A stretch of 64,000 nt of DNA from Cognaticolwellia mytili (GTDB taxonomy: Bacteria; Pseudomonadota; Gammaproteobacteria; Enterobacterales; Alteromonadaceae). The notes beneath the pieces are model-generated. The model ran no database searches and had not been told where the DNA came from. It was given only the letters and a program-made list of their open reading frames with translations. The position numbers were made by a program, and so were the translations under genes. Where the stretch lies: assembly GCF_002104475.1 (NCBI RefSeq), contig NZ_NBOF01000002.1, positions 124,001-188,000 of the forward strand, written 5' to 3'. Positions 49,145 to 60,341 of this stretch are shown here, one piece after another (within the stretch, counting starts at the first letter, position 1; each line of letters opens with the position of its first letter).

Positions 49145-49714
49145 ATGACTAAAGATGAGTTTGTCCAACGCTTTCAAATGCAAGCACTGCCTGATTCGGT
49201 ACATAAGTTTCGTTATCCACATAAACTTAAAAGTGCAGCGGTGCTTATTCCCATTGTCAGTAATCATGGCCAACTCGAAGTATTATTGACAAAGCGTGCA
49301 AGCCATCTACGGCACCACCCAGGACAAATAAGCTTCCCCGGCGGAAAAACAGAGCCTAGCGATCAAAGCCCAATCGCCACGGCATTAAGAGAGACCGAAG
49401 AAGAAATAGGACTTAAATCTGAAGATATACAAATACTTGGACAACTAAAATCCTATCAAACCATATCGGGCTATGAAATAACGCCAATAGTAGCCTTTGC
49501 ACAAAAAAATCAAAGCTATCGATTTGATGATAATGAGGTAGCAGAAGTTTTCCATGTGCCATTATCGCATTTTTTAATGCGTGAGCATCATATCCAAGTA
49601 GCAACTTTTCATCGAGGTGAAAGCCATAACATTCACTTTATGCCTTATCAAAATTACAATATTTGGGGCGCAACCGCAGCTATATTGCATGACCTTAGCA
49701 TATTATTAAATTAA
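49145..49714 (+). CDS. NUDIX hydrolase, CoA pyrophosphatase (NudL/YeaB type)
   Basis: The 189-residue protein has the Nudix box with GGKTEPSD, then RETEEEIGL, preceded by LTKRASHLRHHPGQISFPGG, the signature of the UPF0035/NudL group that splits coenzyme A. It often follows pabB in gammaproteobacteria, as here. Ribosome-binding site GAAGGTGAT is good. Confidence 0.92.
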   Translation: MTKDEFVQRFQMQALPDSVHKFRYPHKLKSAAVLIPIVSNHGQLEVLLTKRASHLRHHPGQISFPGGKTEPSDQSPIATALRETEEEIGLKSEDIQILGQLKSYQTISGYEITPIVAFAQKNQSYRFDDNEVAEVFHVPLSHFLMREHHIQVATFHRGESHNIHFMPYQNYNIWGATAAILHDLSILLN

Positions 49715-49869
49715 ACCAGAGCATCATAAATTACTCGCTATAATTATTATATCTATACCCAAGCCACTTGATATAATATTTTGTTTTTAATGCTGATAGC
49801 TTTAAGCTACAATCTCCGAACAAAATTTTACTTTTAACTACATTTAACAATGTTTATTCGGGTTTATTT

Positions 49870-51246
49870 ATGATTAGTGTATTTGATATGTTTTCGATAG
49901 GAATTGGTCCTTCCAGTTCACATACCGTTGGTCCAATGAAAGCAGCAAAGTTATTTGTTGAAAATCTTATCGCTGAAGATAAATTAGCGAAAACAGATAG
50001 AGTAAAATGTGAGTTATTTGGCTCGCTTGGACAAACAGGTATTGGCCATGGTACTGGTAAAGCGGTCATTTTAGGGCTTACAGGTCAAAGTCCTGAAACT
50101 ATTCCGGTTGATTCAATTGAATCAACCTTAGCTGAAGTTGTTGCGAGTGAAAAAATAAGTTTAAACATGCAGCACTTAATAGACTTCCCTAAATCTGATG
50201 CCATTGTCTATCATCGTCGTAAGACATTGCCTGCTCATTCTAATGCGATGACAATATTTGCTTATAGTGGTGACAAGGTTATATTCGAGGAAACCTACTA
50301 TTCAATTGGCGGTGGTTTTATCGTTAAAGATTGTGATTTCGAAAAAGAAAAAGACAAAGCTTTATCAACTCATGCCAACATCGATCGCCCACACCGATTT
50401 ACTACTGCTGATCAGCTACTACAAATTGCCAATGAGAAAGGCCTAAGTATTAGCACTATCATGATGGATAACGAAAAGTGTCTGCAAGATGTAGCAAACA
50501 TTCGTAAGGGTTTACTCGATATTTGGCGTGCAATGAAAGCGAGTATCGATCGTGGCATGATTACCGAAGGCATTTTACCTGGTGGTTTAAAAGTGACGCG
50601 TCGTGCGCCCGCATTACACCGTGCGTTAACTGTTGAACAAAATGTCGACCCGCTTGCTGCTATGGATTGGGTTAATTTATTTGCTTTAGCTGTTAATGAA
50701 GAAAATGCAGCTGGTAGCCGAGTAGTTACCGCGCCAACCAATGGAGCTGCAGGCATTCTTCCCGCTGTTTTATGTTACTACGATAAGTTTATTAAACCCG
50801 TTAGCGATGATGAATGTATTCGTTATTTATTAACGGCCGCTGCCATTGGTATTTTATATAAAACCAACGCGACAATTTCTGGTGCAGAGGGCGGTTGCCA
50901 AGCAGAAGTTGGAGTTGCTTGTTCTATGGCTGCAGGCGCATTAACCGAAATTATGGGTGGCTCGCCAGTTCAAGTGGAAAACGCAGCAGAAATAGGTATG
51001 GAACATAATTTAGGCTTAACTTGTGACCCAGTAGGTGGCTTAGTACAAGTACCATGTATTGAACGTAATGCTATGGGCTCAGTAAAAGCAATTAACGCCT
51101 CTCGCTTAGCTTTACGTGGTACTGGCAATCAAAAAGTTTCACTCGATAAGGTGATTAAAACCATGTGGGAAACAGGTAATGATATGAAGACTAAATATAA
51201 AGAAACCTCACGTGGTGGTTTAGCCGTTAATATTATTGAATGTTAA
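49870..51246 (+). CDS. sdaA: L-serine ammonia-lyase (iron-sulfur)
   Basis: SdaA deaminates L-serine to pyruvate with a [4Fe-4S] cluster. The start MISVFDMFSIGIGPSSSHTVGPM is diagnostic. Later motifs include GAEGGCQAEVGVACSMAAGA and NLGLTCDPVGGLVQVPCIERN, holding the cluster cysteines. The 458 residues match the single-chain SdaA. A strong terminator follows. Confidence 0.96.
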   Translation: MISVFDMFSIGIGPSSSHTVGPMKAAKLFVENLIAEDKLAKTDRVKCELFGSLGQTGIGHGTGKAVILGLTGQSPETIPVDSIESTLAEVVASEKISLNMQHLIDFPKSDAIVYHRRKTLPAHSNAMTIFAYSGDKVIFEETYYSIGGGFIVKDCDFEKEKDKALSTHANIDRPHRFTTADQLLQIANEKGLSISTIMMDNEKCLQDVANIRKGLLDIWRAMKASIDRGMITEGILPGGLKVTRRAPALHRALTVEQNVDPLAAMDWVNLFALAVNEENAAGSRVVTAPTNGAAGILPAVLCYYDKFIKPVSDDECIRYLLTAAAIGILYKTNATISGAEGGCQAEVGVACSMAAGALTEIMGGSPVQVENAAEIGMEHNLGLTCDPVGGLVQVPCIERNAMGSVKAINASRLALRGTGNQKVSLDKVIKTMWETGNDMKTKYKETSRGGLAVNIIEC

Positions 51247-51274
51247 GCATTTAAAGCACTATTTTGTCGATACA

Positions 51275-51305
51275 AAAAAGCCGTATTAAATTAATACGGC
51301 TTTTT
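51275..51305. terminator. Terminator of sdaA
   Basis: AAAAAGCCGTATTAA and TTAATACGGCTTTTT are perfectly complementary over 15 bp. The T-runs work both ways, so it could also stop cysB transcription. Confidence 0.9.
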
Positions 51306-51507
51306 CAATTCTAGATCAATTTATATCTAAGCGGTTTGACGTGTGGGATTTATTCCAATTTGATTAAATTACTGCTCATTTGAACTTGTTAAAGTAGTTC
51401 ATCATTACAGCACTCGGTAATTGAATAATCCCCCCTGCATATCAAGTCTTACTCTGATTTTCTAGCTTAACTCTGAAACTACATTTTCAAATAATTTTGG
51501 TATATCA

Positions 51508-52521
<1,014 letters not shown>

Positions 52522-52752
52522 TTAAATGAAAATTTATTCCATATTATTTTTTATATTTTGTGCAATTAATCTTCAAATGGTTAGATAGTCCTATTTTCTT
52601 TACCAATAATTACCTAAAAATCGGAAACATTGTTATATAACTCATTAATTAACAAAAATATCAGAAAAGAAAAGCTTTATCCTTTGCTTCACTTAACAAT
52701 TTTTGTAGACTGGTATATTAGCAATTTATATTTTTCAAATAGAGAATTAAAC

Positions 52753-53514
52753 ATGTTCATTATCATCGCTTTAATTATCGCTTTAATTATCATTGTCGTG
52801 GTAGTCAGTGCAATACAACAACATAAAGAAAAATTAGAACAAGAAAAACGTACCAAAGCCGCTAAGCAAAAAGCTATAATAGATGAAACTGAAGAATTAC
52901 TCTTAAGCTTAGCCAATTTACCTAACAGTCCCGCCTTAGTTGAAATACTGAACAACCGTAGCTTAAGTGCCGCGAAAAGCATGGCTAAAATCATGCCAGA
53001 GAATAAACAGCTAGTTAAACGTGTGCAAGAAATGGAAGCTAGACTTAGCGCAAATAAAGGTAGTGGCTCTTCAACAGGCGAACAAAACTTTACTTTACCG
53101 GACAACGAACAGAATTTAGTCGCCATTTTGCAGTGTATTAAGAAATTAAGAGTGACAATAAAGTCAGAGCAAGCCAAAGGCAATCTAGACGCGCAAACCT
53201 TCACACAAGAAGACCTTAAACTTGCCGCGATTCAGTTGAAAATTGGTGTTGAAAGCTTACAAAAACGTGGCAATATGGCTCATCAAAAAGAAATGCTCGG
53301 CTCGGCTCGTCAGTATTTTGAAAAAGCTTTACAAACCATTTCAGAAAGCCCTGTACAAACTGAATATTGCAAAGCAAAGCGCGATGAAATTCAAGACACC
53401 TTAGCAGAAATAACCTCATCACTGAAAAATGCTAATGCTAAAGATGCGGCGAAAAAAGCTAAAGATGAAGAAGATGATTTAGACTTATTATTTCAACCGA
53501 AGAAAAAATGGTAG
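52753..53514 (+). CDS. Membrane-anchored coiled-coil protein, unknown
   Basis: The 253-residue protein begins with a strongly hydrophobic helix (residues 2-21), then charged coiled-coil and TPR-like helices, and ends in an acidic/aromatic tail (DEEDDLDLLFQPKKKW). ATG 52753 is preferred to an upstream TTG, since AGAG lies 9 bases before it and the helix becomes N-terminal. The function is not recognised. Confidence 0.75.
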   Translation: MFIIIALIIALIIIVVVVSAIQQHKEKLEQEKRTKAAKQKAIIDETEELLLSLANLPNSPALVEILNNRSLSAAKSMAKIMPENKQLVKRVQEMEARLSANKGSGSSTGEQNFTLPDNEQNLVAILQCIKKLRVTIKSEQAKGNLDAQTFTQEDLKLAAIQLKIGVESLQKRGNMAHQKEMLGSARQYFEKALQTISESPVQTEYCKAKRDEIQDTLAEITSSLKNANAKDAAKKAKDEEDDLDLLFQPKKKW

Positions 53515-53532
53515 CTTAATCTCGCCAAAAGT

Positions 53533-53554
53533 AAGCCAGCATTATTGCTGGCTT
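53533..53554 (+). terminator. Terminator after the coiled-coil gene
   Basis: AAGCCAGCA and TGCTGGCTT form a 9-bp stem with loop TTAT followed by TTATTTT. It lies about 20 bases before the RRF_GI gene, which therefore may need its own promoter or read-through. Confidence 0.8.
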
Positions 53555-53574
53555 TTATTTTAAAAGCTCAAAAA

Positions 53575-53955
53575 ATGAAAAAACCAAGCAACAACACCCA
53601 TCAAATTATCCTCCCCTCATTCCTACGTCGTGTACTGAAAACCTCTTCCATTAAGACACTCATTCGTCAACAAGGTTGTGATCTCAATCGCATTGGTCGA
53701 TCACGTAATTGGCGACTACAAGCTACATTCGAACAACTGGAACGAACGATCAGTGCGATAGAAATAAGCGAAGAGTCAAGTTGGTTATGGGTTGCTACTC
53801 ACTTATCTAAACAGCGCAAAAACCTAAGTTTTGATATGCTAGTTACTATCGCTCAAAAAAAGCCTGAAATTACCGTCACAGAGCTAATGCAACGCACTGA
53901 CTGCACGATAGCGGAAGCAAGAAGAGTCATTGATAATATAGAGTTTGGTGAATAG
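53575..53955 (+). CDS. RRF_GI (PF12614-like) family protein
   Basis: The 126-residue basic protein matches, as I recall it, the RRF_GI family (VC1729-like) that lies beside topA in Vibrio and relatives. Key segments are IRQQGCDLNRIGRSRNWRL and TVTELMQRTDCTIAEARRVID. Despite the name it is not ribosome recycling factor; its role is unknown. ATG 53575 is chosen because the upstream TTG falls in the terminator hairpin. Confidence 0.72.
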   Translation: MKKPSNNTHQIILPSFLRRVLKTSSIKTLIRQQGCDLNRIGRSRNWRLQATFEQLERTISAIEISEESSWLWVATHLSKQRKNLSFDMLVTIAQKKPEITVTELMQRTDCTIAEARRVIDNIEFGE

Positions 53956-54144
53956 TTATTTAAACTAAGAATAAACAGCTACGCTCATTTTCATCTCTGC
54001 ATCATTTCTCTTAAGAAGTGGCACTCTTTCAATCTTACATATAGAACGTATTTACCGTAAAACTAAGGATTATCAAGAACAACCATATGCTCGCCGTTAG
54101 ACCCTGCATGAATTTAGGGCTTAGCTTTTTTCTGGAACAAAAAA
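53956..54144. other. Non-coding flank of the repeat, possible second repeat type
   Basis: No gene was seen. The stretch GCACTCTTTCAATCTTACAT...GCATGAATTTAGGGCTTAGC reads like a degenerate dispersed repeat (a CCCT/AGGG hairpin around GCATGAA) abutting copy 3. This is an impression from memory of related genomes. Confidence 0.4.
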
Positions 54145-54266
54145 GTTGACCGCACATCGACGTGTATGTTTTTACATGGATGTGAGTAATTAGGGTAATG
54201 CATGGAGCAACTAGCGAGACGCACTAATGCCTTGAAAGACAGGATGTCTGAGAAAGGTCTGAACAT
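54145..54266 (+). repeat. CATGGATG-family repeat, copy 3
   Basis: It includes TACATGGATGTGAG, GCACTAATGCCTTGAAAGAC and ACAGGATGTCTGAGAAAGG, then GTCTGAACAT at the A-run of the topA terminator. Confidence 0.72.
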
Positions 54267-54295
54267 AAAAAAAGCGCTCAAGGAGCGCTTTTTTT
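54267..54295 (-). terminator. Terminator of topA
   Basis: AAAAAAAGCGCTC and GAGCGCTTTTTTT form a 13-bp stem with loop AAG, about 15 bases past the topA stop. Confidence 0.92.
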
Positions 54296-54309
54296 CACAA
54301 TAAAACCAA

Positions 54310-57000
54310 CTACTCGGCTTTAGCTTTAGCCTTAGGCTTAGCTTTTGGTTTGGCTTTAGGTGTAGCTTTTTTCTTTGCTAGCTCTTCAACCCATTTACCA
54401 TCAATATACTTAGCATTCCAACCTGTTGCTTTCGCTTTCGCTTCACCGTTGTCAATTTCAGTCATTACATACTGTTCTTTCGTTTTACGACTGTAGCGAA
54501 CAACCGCTAAATTACCGTCAGGATCTTTAACAGGTGCATCTGCTAAGTAATAAAACTTGCTTGAAATTCTATCACGGAAGCGTTGTAGCTCCGCCACTTT
54601 AGGCGCACGTGTTTCGCGTGAGCGAGGGAACGTATTTGCTGCTAAGAAAATACCTGCGGCACCATCTCTTAATACAAAGTGAGCTTCAGACTTCTCACAA
54701 GGTAATTCAGGTAACTGTACAGGATCTTCTTTCGGTGGCGCGGCTTCACCATTTGCTAATAATTTACGGGTATTTTTACATTCATCATTAGTACAATCAA
54801 AGTACTTGCCGAAACGGCCTGATTTAAGCTCCATTTCTGATTCACAACGGTCGCACTCTAAAATAGGACCGTCATAACCTTTAATTTTAAACTCGCCCTT
54901 TTCAACTTCAATACCGTCACAAACAGGATTATTACCACAAACATGCAATTTACGTGTTTCATCAATTAAATAGCTGTCCATTGCTGTGCTACATTTAGAA
55001 CAGCGATGCATTGCACGTAATGCTTCTGTTTCTTGGTCTTCTGCTAATACACTTACCGCTTCTTCACCTGCCGTTAAGTTCATCGTAGTAGTGCAACGTT
55101 CTTTCGGTGGTAAAGCATAGCCAGAACAACCTAAAAAGACACCAGTTTGTGCTGTACGAATGCCCATTTTACGCCCACAGGTTGGGCAATCAATATCTGT
55201 TAATACTGGTTCGTTATTGCGCATGCCACCTTCTTCAGTTGGCATGTCGGCTTTACCTAATTGCTTGGTAAAGTTTTTATAGAAACCGTTAAGTACGTCT
55301 TTCCAATCAGCTTTACCATCAGCTACTTCGTCAAGCTCTTGTTCCATGTTGGCAGTAAAATCGTAGCTCATTAAGTTTTTGAAACTTTCAGATAAGCTGT
55401 CGGTAACGATTTCGCCCATTTTTTCAGCATAAAAACGTTTTGTTTCTAAACGTACGTAACCACGGTCTTGAATAGTAGAAATAATTGACGCATAAGTCGA
55501 AGGACGGCCAATTGAGCGTTTTTCTAACTCTTTAACTAATGATGCTTCACCAAAACGTGCTGGCGGCTTAGTAAAGTGTTGGGTTGGGTTTAATTGCTCA
55601 AGTGAAAGTACTTCACCAACTGATAAATCAGGTAAATGTTTATCATCACCTTTTGACAATTGAGGATGAACACGTGTCCAACCATCAAATTGCATAACAC
55701 GACCTTTAGCTTTTAAATCAAAACCAGATGCGCCAACGGTAATAGTACTTACCGTGTAGCGTGCAGCTGTCATTTGACAAGCAACAAACTGACGCCAGAT
55801 AAGGTCGTAGAGTTTTTTCGCATCAGCTTCAATACCTTCCATAAAGGCAGATTCAATTTTCACATTTGAAGGGCGAATAGCTTCATGAGCCTCTTGCGCA
55901 CCGGCTTTGCTGCTATAAACCTTAGCTTTTTCTGGCAAGTAATTATCACCAAAATTATCACTAATATAGCTACGACACATTTCAACTGCATCTTTACCTA
56001 AGTTGGTTGAATCGGTACGCATATACGTAATATGACCCGCTTCATATAAACGTTGAGCTAAGCCCATAGTACGTTTAACACCAAAGCCTAATTTAGTACT
56101 TGCTGCTTGTTGCAGCGTAGAAGTGATAAACGGTGCTGAAGGTGTACTTTTAGACGGTTTATCATCTCTTTTATTAACAGTAAATGGCGAACTATTTAAT
56201 GTTGCTAAAGCTTTATTAGTGTCGGCTTCATTGGTTGGCTTAAACGCTTTACCATTTTCATGAGTTACATCTAACGGAAAGTCCAAACCTGACGCTGTTT
56301 TGGTATCAGCGCTAATTTCCCAAAACTCTTTCGGGTCAAAGGCTTTAATTTCACGTTCTTTTTCAACCACTAATTTAACTGCAACTGACTGAACTCGACC
56401 AGCAGATAAACCACGGGCAACTTTTTTCCAAAGTAATGGGCTCACCATAAAGCCAACAACGCGGTCTAGAAAACGTCGCGCTTGTTGAGCATTTACGCCT
56501 GGCATACTTAATTCACCAGGAGTAGAGAATGCTTGTTGGATGGCATTCTCGGTTATTTCGTTAAAAACAACGCGCTTATATTTATCTTCATCGCCACCGA
56601 TAATTTCTTTTAAATGCCAAGCAATCGCCTCTCCCTCGCGATCCAAATCGGTTGCGAGATAGACAGTGTCGGCATTGCCAGCAAGTTTAATTAATTCAGC
56701 AACAACTTTTTCTTTGCCTTGTAATATTTGGTAATTCGCTTCCCAATCTTTATCAGGATTAATACCCATACGATTAACAAGTGCTTGCTTATCTCGTTTG
56801 GCTTTATATTTAGCTTTTGCTTCAGGTGCCATTTTACGCACCTCTGCAGGAGATTTAGCCGCTACTTTTTTACCTGTACTACTGTGTGGTAAGTCACGAA
56901 CATGACCCACACTAGATTTCACAATAAAATCTTTACCAAGGTACTTGTTAATTGTTTTCGCTTTGGCTGGCGATTCCACAATTACCAGAGATTTTGCCAT
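54310..57000 (-). CDS. topA: DNA topoisomerase I
   Basis: TopA relaxes negative supercoils. The 896-residue protein has the TOPRIM start [26 protein letters not shown], and the active-site Tyr in [12 protein letters not shown] (about residue 327). Several C-terminal zinc fingers follow (CPTCGRKMG..., [18 protein letters not shown]). It ends in a lysine/alanine/proline-rich tail, common in low-GC marine relatives. Alone in its transcript. Confidence 0.97.
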   Translation of the reverse strand: MAKSLVIVESPAKAKTINKYLGKDFIVKSSVGHVRDLPHSSTGKKVAAKSPAEVRKMAPEAKAKYKAKRDKQALVNRMGINPDKDWEANYQILQGKEKVVAELIKLAGNADTVYLATDLDREGEAIAWHLKEIIGGDEDKYKRVVFNEITENAIQQAFSTPGELSMPGVNAQQARRFLDRVVGFMVSPLLWKKVARGLSAGRVQSVAVKLVVEKEREIKAFDPKEFWEISADTKTASGLDFPLDVTHENGKAFKPTNEADTNKALATLNSSPFTVNKRDDKPSKSTPSAPFITSTLQQAASTKLGFGVKRTMGLAQRLYEAGHITYMRTDSTNLGKDAVEMCRSYISDNFGDNYLPEKAKVYSSKAGAQEAHEAIRPSNVKIESAFMEGIEADAKKLYDLIWRQFVACQMTAARYTVSTITVGASGFDLKAKGRVMQFDGWTRVHPQLSKGDDKHLPDLSVGEVLSLEQLNPTQHFTKPPARFGEASLVKELEKRSIGRPSTYASIISTIQDRGYVRLETKRFYAEKMGEIVTDSLSESFKNLMSYDFTANMEQELDEVADGKADWKDVLNGFYKNFTKQLGKADMPTEEGGMRNNEPVLTDIDCPTCGRKMGIRTAQTGVFLGCSGYALPPKERCTTTMNLTAGEEAVSVLAEDQETEALRAMHRCSKCSTAMDSYLIDETRKLHVCGNNPVCDGIEVEKGEFKIKGYDGPILECDRCESEMELKSGRFGKYFDCTNDECKNTRKLLANGEAAPPKEDPVQLPELPCEKSEAHFVLRDGAAGIFLAANTFPRSRETRAPKVAELQRFRDRISSKFYYLADAPVKDPDGNLAVVRYSRKTKEQYVMTEIDNGEAKAKATGWNAKYIDGKWVEELAKKKATPKAKPKAKPKAKAKAE

Positions 57001-57399
57001 ATTATTCTATATTCCTACTAAGCTGATCATTGTCAGTCTCGTCAAAGGTTTTGCACTATGTTGTTAGATATTGCGCGAGCAAAATACCTAACAAAAATTG
57101 CATAAGTGAATAAAGCTAAGACGTAAAATTAAGTTTGAGAGTAAAATTACTATTAGATATATCTGTAATTTAGCAAGCTGACAAGCAATAATTTTTTATA
57201 TATGTGCCTTTTTACTACTTTTCGCTATAATGATACGAATTTTTCGGCGCCATCATAATCGACTTTTTATAAGAATTTAAGGGCTAAAGCTTAAATAACT
57301 TTAGTTTCTCGCCAGTAATTACACTTTTTACGATCACTCTGGGTAGTTTGCGTTCATTTAAATGAATTTCAATACCTTTTACATGGGAAGAAAATATAC
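57001..57399. other. 400-base divergent promoter region
   Basis: No gene was seen. The topA and ureohydrolase promoters lie here. A TATAAT at 57226-57231 sits in the 16-mer ACTTTTCGCTATAATG also found before prfC. Confidence 0.5.
57226..57231 (+). promoter_or_regulatory. Probable -10 element of the ureohydrolase gene
   Basis: The consensus TATAAT is 170 bases before the start and would give a long leader. The surrounding 16-mer equals that of the prfC promoter. Confidence 0.45.
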
Positions 57400-58506
57400 A
57401 TGACAACTTCATGGTCAGCATTTAAAAATAAAATCACTCAATGTTTATGCCCGCCAGGCAATGGCGTTTTTACCGTTAACACAGCTAAAGAGCGTAAAGA
57501 ACAGTTGCATAACGCACTCTTTGGACAATCAAATAATATTGATGCTTTGTGGCAAGCAAGTGTTGAAACACTACCAAAATCAGGCAATGCCGTATTGTTG
57601 GGTATAGCTTCTGACTGTGGTGGTGGTATTCTACGAGGCGCAAACTGGGGGCCGTTATTTGTTCGTTCAACATTACTAGAGCAATACCCTGATTTAACTG
57701 TCTTTGATTTAGGTGATGTGCGTGTCATTCCCCACTTGCTGCATGATAAATATTTAAATGAAGCAACAATTGCAAACTGTCGAAAAGCACTATACCAAGA
57801 CCCAGAGAGTCAATTTCCGGTTAGCCCATTAACCATTACCGAAGATGTCTTGCATGATTTTTATGCTGAATTCCCTAAGAAAGGCATTTTTGGCATTGGC
57901 GGCGATCATTCGGTAAGTTACCCACTGACCAAAGCATATCTACAAGCGAAAAATAAACAAGGTAAGCGCGCAGCGATTGTTCACTTTGACGCCCATACTG
58001 ATTTATTAGTTGAACGTTTAGGTATAGATTTATGTTTTGGCTCATGGTGTACACACATTTTAGATGACTTGGTAGATAACCGTGACTTAATTCAAGTGGG
58101 CATACGCTCAAGTGGCAAACCTAAATCACACTGGGAAGGAAGTTTTGGTGTCAAACAGCATTGGGCCCATGAAGTTAAGGAGCAAGGTGTTGATGTCATT
58201 ATTGAAAAAATCATCGCACAGCTAAAAGCAGATAATATCGATGAAGTTTACGTAAGTTTTGACATTGACGCACTTGACGAGACATATGCAGCAGCAACAG
58301 GTACACCTGAACCTGACGGCCTATCTCCTAGCGAAGCAATGAAAATATTGCGTGCTGTAGCCGCTCAATGCCCAATTACTGGTGCTGACATGATGGAAAT
58401 AGCTCCTTTTACTGATAGTACTGGTTTAGGCGAAGCTAGCCGTGATAGAACATTAGCTGCTGGTGCCGAGATTTCTGCATTTTTGATTGAAGAGATGAAT
58501 AAGTAA
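57400..58506 (+). CDS. Ureohydrolase (arginase/formimidoylglutamase family)
   Basis: The 368-residue protein has all three manganese motifs: GGDHS (167-171), DAHTD (197-201) and SFDIDALD (286-293). The family includes arginase, agmatinase and formimidoylglutamase (HutG). No hut, arginine-decarboxylase or ornithine genes are adjacent, so the substrate is open. A terminator follows. Confidence 0.88.
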   Translation: MTTSWSAFKNKITQCLCPPGNGVFTVNTAKERKEQLHNALFGQSNNIDALWQASVETLPKSGNAVLLGIASDCGGGILRGANWGPLFVRSTLLEQYPDLTVFDLGDVRVIPHLLHDKYLNEATIANCRKALYQDPESQFPVSPLTITEDVLHDFYAEFPKKGIFGIGGDHSVSYPLTKAYLQAKNKQGKRAAIVHFDAHTDLLVERLGIDLCFGSWCTHILDDLVDNRDLIQVGIRSSGKPKSHWEGSFGVKQHWAHEVKEQGVDVIIEKIIAQLKADNIDEVYVSFDIDALDETYAAATGTPEPDGLSPSEAMKILRAVAAQCPITGADMMEIAPFTDSTGLGEASRDRTLAAGAEISAFLIEEMNK

Positions 58507-59283
58507 TAGAAGTAAATCACAATTTTTGCATTCAGCTCTAAGCAATAAGGTTCTCAGATAAGCAATCAATTGACCGAGAAATAATCATATGACAATAGTC
58601 TCACTTCTTGTTGAGGCTATTTTTGTGATTATTATGCAATTGAATAGTGTCTAAATTAAAATTGTACAAAAAAGGCATACAAAAAATTAAATAAGATAAA
58701 AGAATAGTGATAGCACTTGACGTGGACAGAAGCTTTTTGCTGTTAATTGAATAAAATTTCTTCCGTATTCATCAAAACTTACTGAATATTTTAGCTATAT
58801 AAGACATTGCAAAGTGCTATTACTCTTAACATCTAAGATTCCCTTTATGTGCATTAATCTTACGGTGTAACTGATTAATTTATAACGTCATTTTAGACTC
58901 AGCACTAAATAAGAAGTTGCACACATCAAGTCTCTTAGTCCCCTCAAGCAGAGTATTATGCTATTTGAACGATAATACAGTGCATCAGCTCTACGATGGT
59001 ATTGTGGTATATATAAAACAAATTGCTCCCAACAAAAGCAGTTACAACATTTAAGTAAAAACATTCTCAAGTAAATGGTGTAATTTAGTCATCTTAAACA
59101 AATGTTTTTAACATAAAATAAAGCGACTTTATCAGCTATTCAAGCAATGGCTGCTTTTAGCGTTAGCAGCCTAAACTTTTATTTATTTAGAGCAACAAAG
59201 CCTCACGCAATCTATTTTACTCGTATTAAGACAGGTCCATTACTGAATGGTATAAACAAAGAACAGCCCCTTAGTAATAAATA
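58507..59283. other. 780-base gap, no gene seen
   Basis: Apart from the terminator at 58594-58624, only a 7-bp hairpin GGCTGCT / AGCAGCC (59149-59171) and, near 59256, an AACAGCCCCTTAGTA string like the right end of repeat family 2 copy B were found. Short frames here look random. Confidence 0.5.
58594..58624 (+). terminator. Terminator of the ureohydrolase gene
   Basis: AATAGTCTCA and TGAGGCTATT pair over 10 positions with one G-U, loop CTTCTTGT, then TTT. Confidence 0.7.
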
Positions 59284-60132
59284 TTATTTCAAATCAGCAA
59301 CTAAAGTTTTCAACCATTTTTCTTCGGTAATAAATGCCCAAGATAAATGCTGATATTTTTCACCAATGCCTGCTGCAACAACTTCACTTTCCGATTTACC
59401 TGCAGCTAAAGCTTGACTTACTTTATCAATACTAAATTTGATCATCTTAGCAAAGTCAATGAGACTTTTTTTATTCGTTAACTTACCATGACCAGGAATA
59501 ATAATAACGTCATCAGGAGTATTTTCTAGCATATGGTTTACCGCTGCTAAATAGCCTTTAACACTACCACCACTTTTTAAATCAACGTAAGGAAAACCCA
59601 CTTCAAAAAATAAGTCTCCGGTGTGTAGCACATTTGCCTTTTTAAAATAAACATAAGTATCACCGTCAGTGTGACCTGAAGGTAAGTGGGTTAATTGTAC
59701 TTCCTCATTGTCTAAATGAATTGTAATACCTTCTTTGTAAGTAACAACAGGCAAGCTTTCCGCATGATGATCTTTCTTACTACTCAGTCGGGTGCGAACA
59801 TTTTCATGAGCAAATATTGGCGCTTTATGAGAGAAGAACTTATTACTACCAGTGTGATCACCATGATAATGAGTATTCACCACATATTTTAATGGTTTAT
59901 CCTCAACCACCATCATTGCCGTTTCAATTTTTTCGGCCAGCGGCGCAAACTTATCATCAACAAGTAATAAGCCTTTATCTGTTGCTAAGACACCAATATT
60001 ACCGCCAGGGCCTTTTAACATATATACATCGCCCGCTGCTTGTTGCACAGTAATATCTGCATCGGCCATTGTTTGAGCACTAACATTAATGCTCAGCATC
60101 ATGGTCAACGCCATTAATGATTTTTTAAACAT
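59284..60132 (-). CDS. Exported metallo-beta-lactamase-fold hydrolase
   Basis: The 282-residue protein has a signal peptide (1-20) and the zinc motif NTHYHGDHTG, with PSGHTDGDTYVYF, LHTGDLFF and IIPGHGKLTNK. This resembles the SoxH/quinoprotein-relay group of periplasmic hydrolases rather than a true beta-lactamase. ATG 60132 is chosen because GGGAAG lies 4 bases before it and a signal peptide follows; a start 90 bases further up would mask it. Confidence 0.88.
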   Translation of the reverse strand: MFKKSLMALTMMLSINVSAQTMADADITVQQAAGDVYMLKGPGGNIGVLATDKGLLLVDDKFAPLAEKIETAMMVVEDKPLKYVVNTHYHGDHTGSNKFFSHKAPIFAHENVRTRLSSKKDHHAESLPVVTYKEGITIHLDNEEVQLTHLPSGHTDGDTYVYFKKANVLHTGDLFFEVGFPYVDLKSGGSVKGYLAAVNHMLENTPDDVIIIPGHGKLTNKKSLIDFAKMIKFSIDKVSQALAAGKSESEVVAAGIGEKYQHLSWAFITEEKWLKTLVADLK

Positions 60133-60341
60133 AACTTCCCTTATAATATTTTTAGTTTTATTATTTTTACATTGTAGATTAGCGCAACATAATAGACCCG
60201 GACAAATGCAATAAAATTCCACTTACTTTGTTAAACTAAAACATCGAGTTTTCATTTACAGGCAATTTAATACTGATAAATAGGGAGAAGAATATGAGGT
60301 GTTTAGTTAGTCACTTTTTAATCAACAAACGTTAAGTAAGT

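Noticed and set aside
49751-49775. TATACCCAA-type string also seen near 35236
   Set aside because: The shared part is too short to call a repeat family from two sites.
58888-59070. Short frames in the 58507-59283 gap
   Set aside because: They are isolated, with random-looking composition and no family resemblance or start signals.
59256-59272. Possible third copy of hairpin repeat family 2
   Set aside because: Only about 14 bases match the right end of copy B and no left end is visible.
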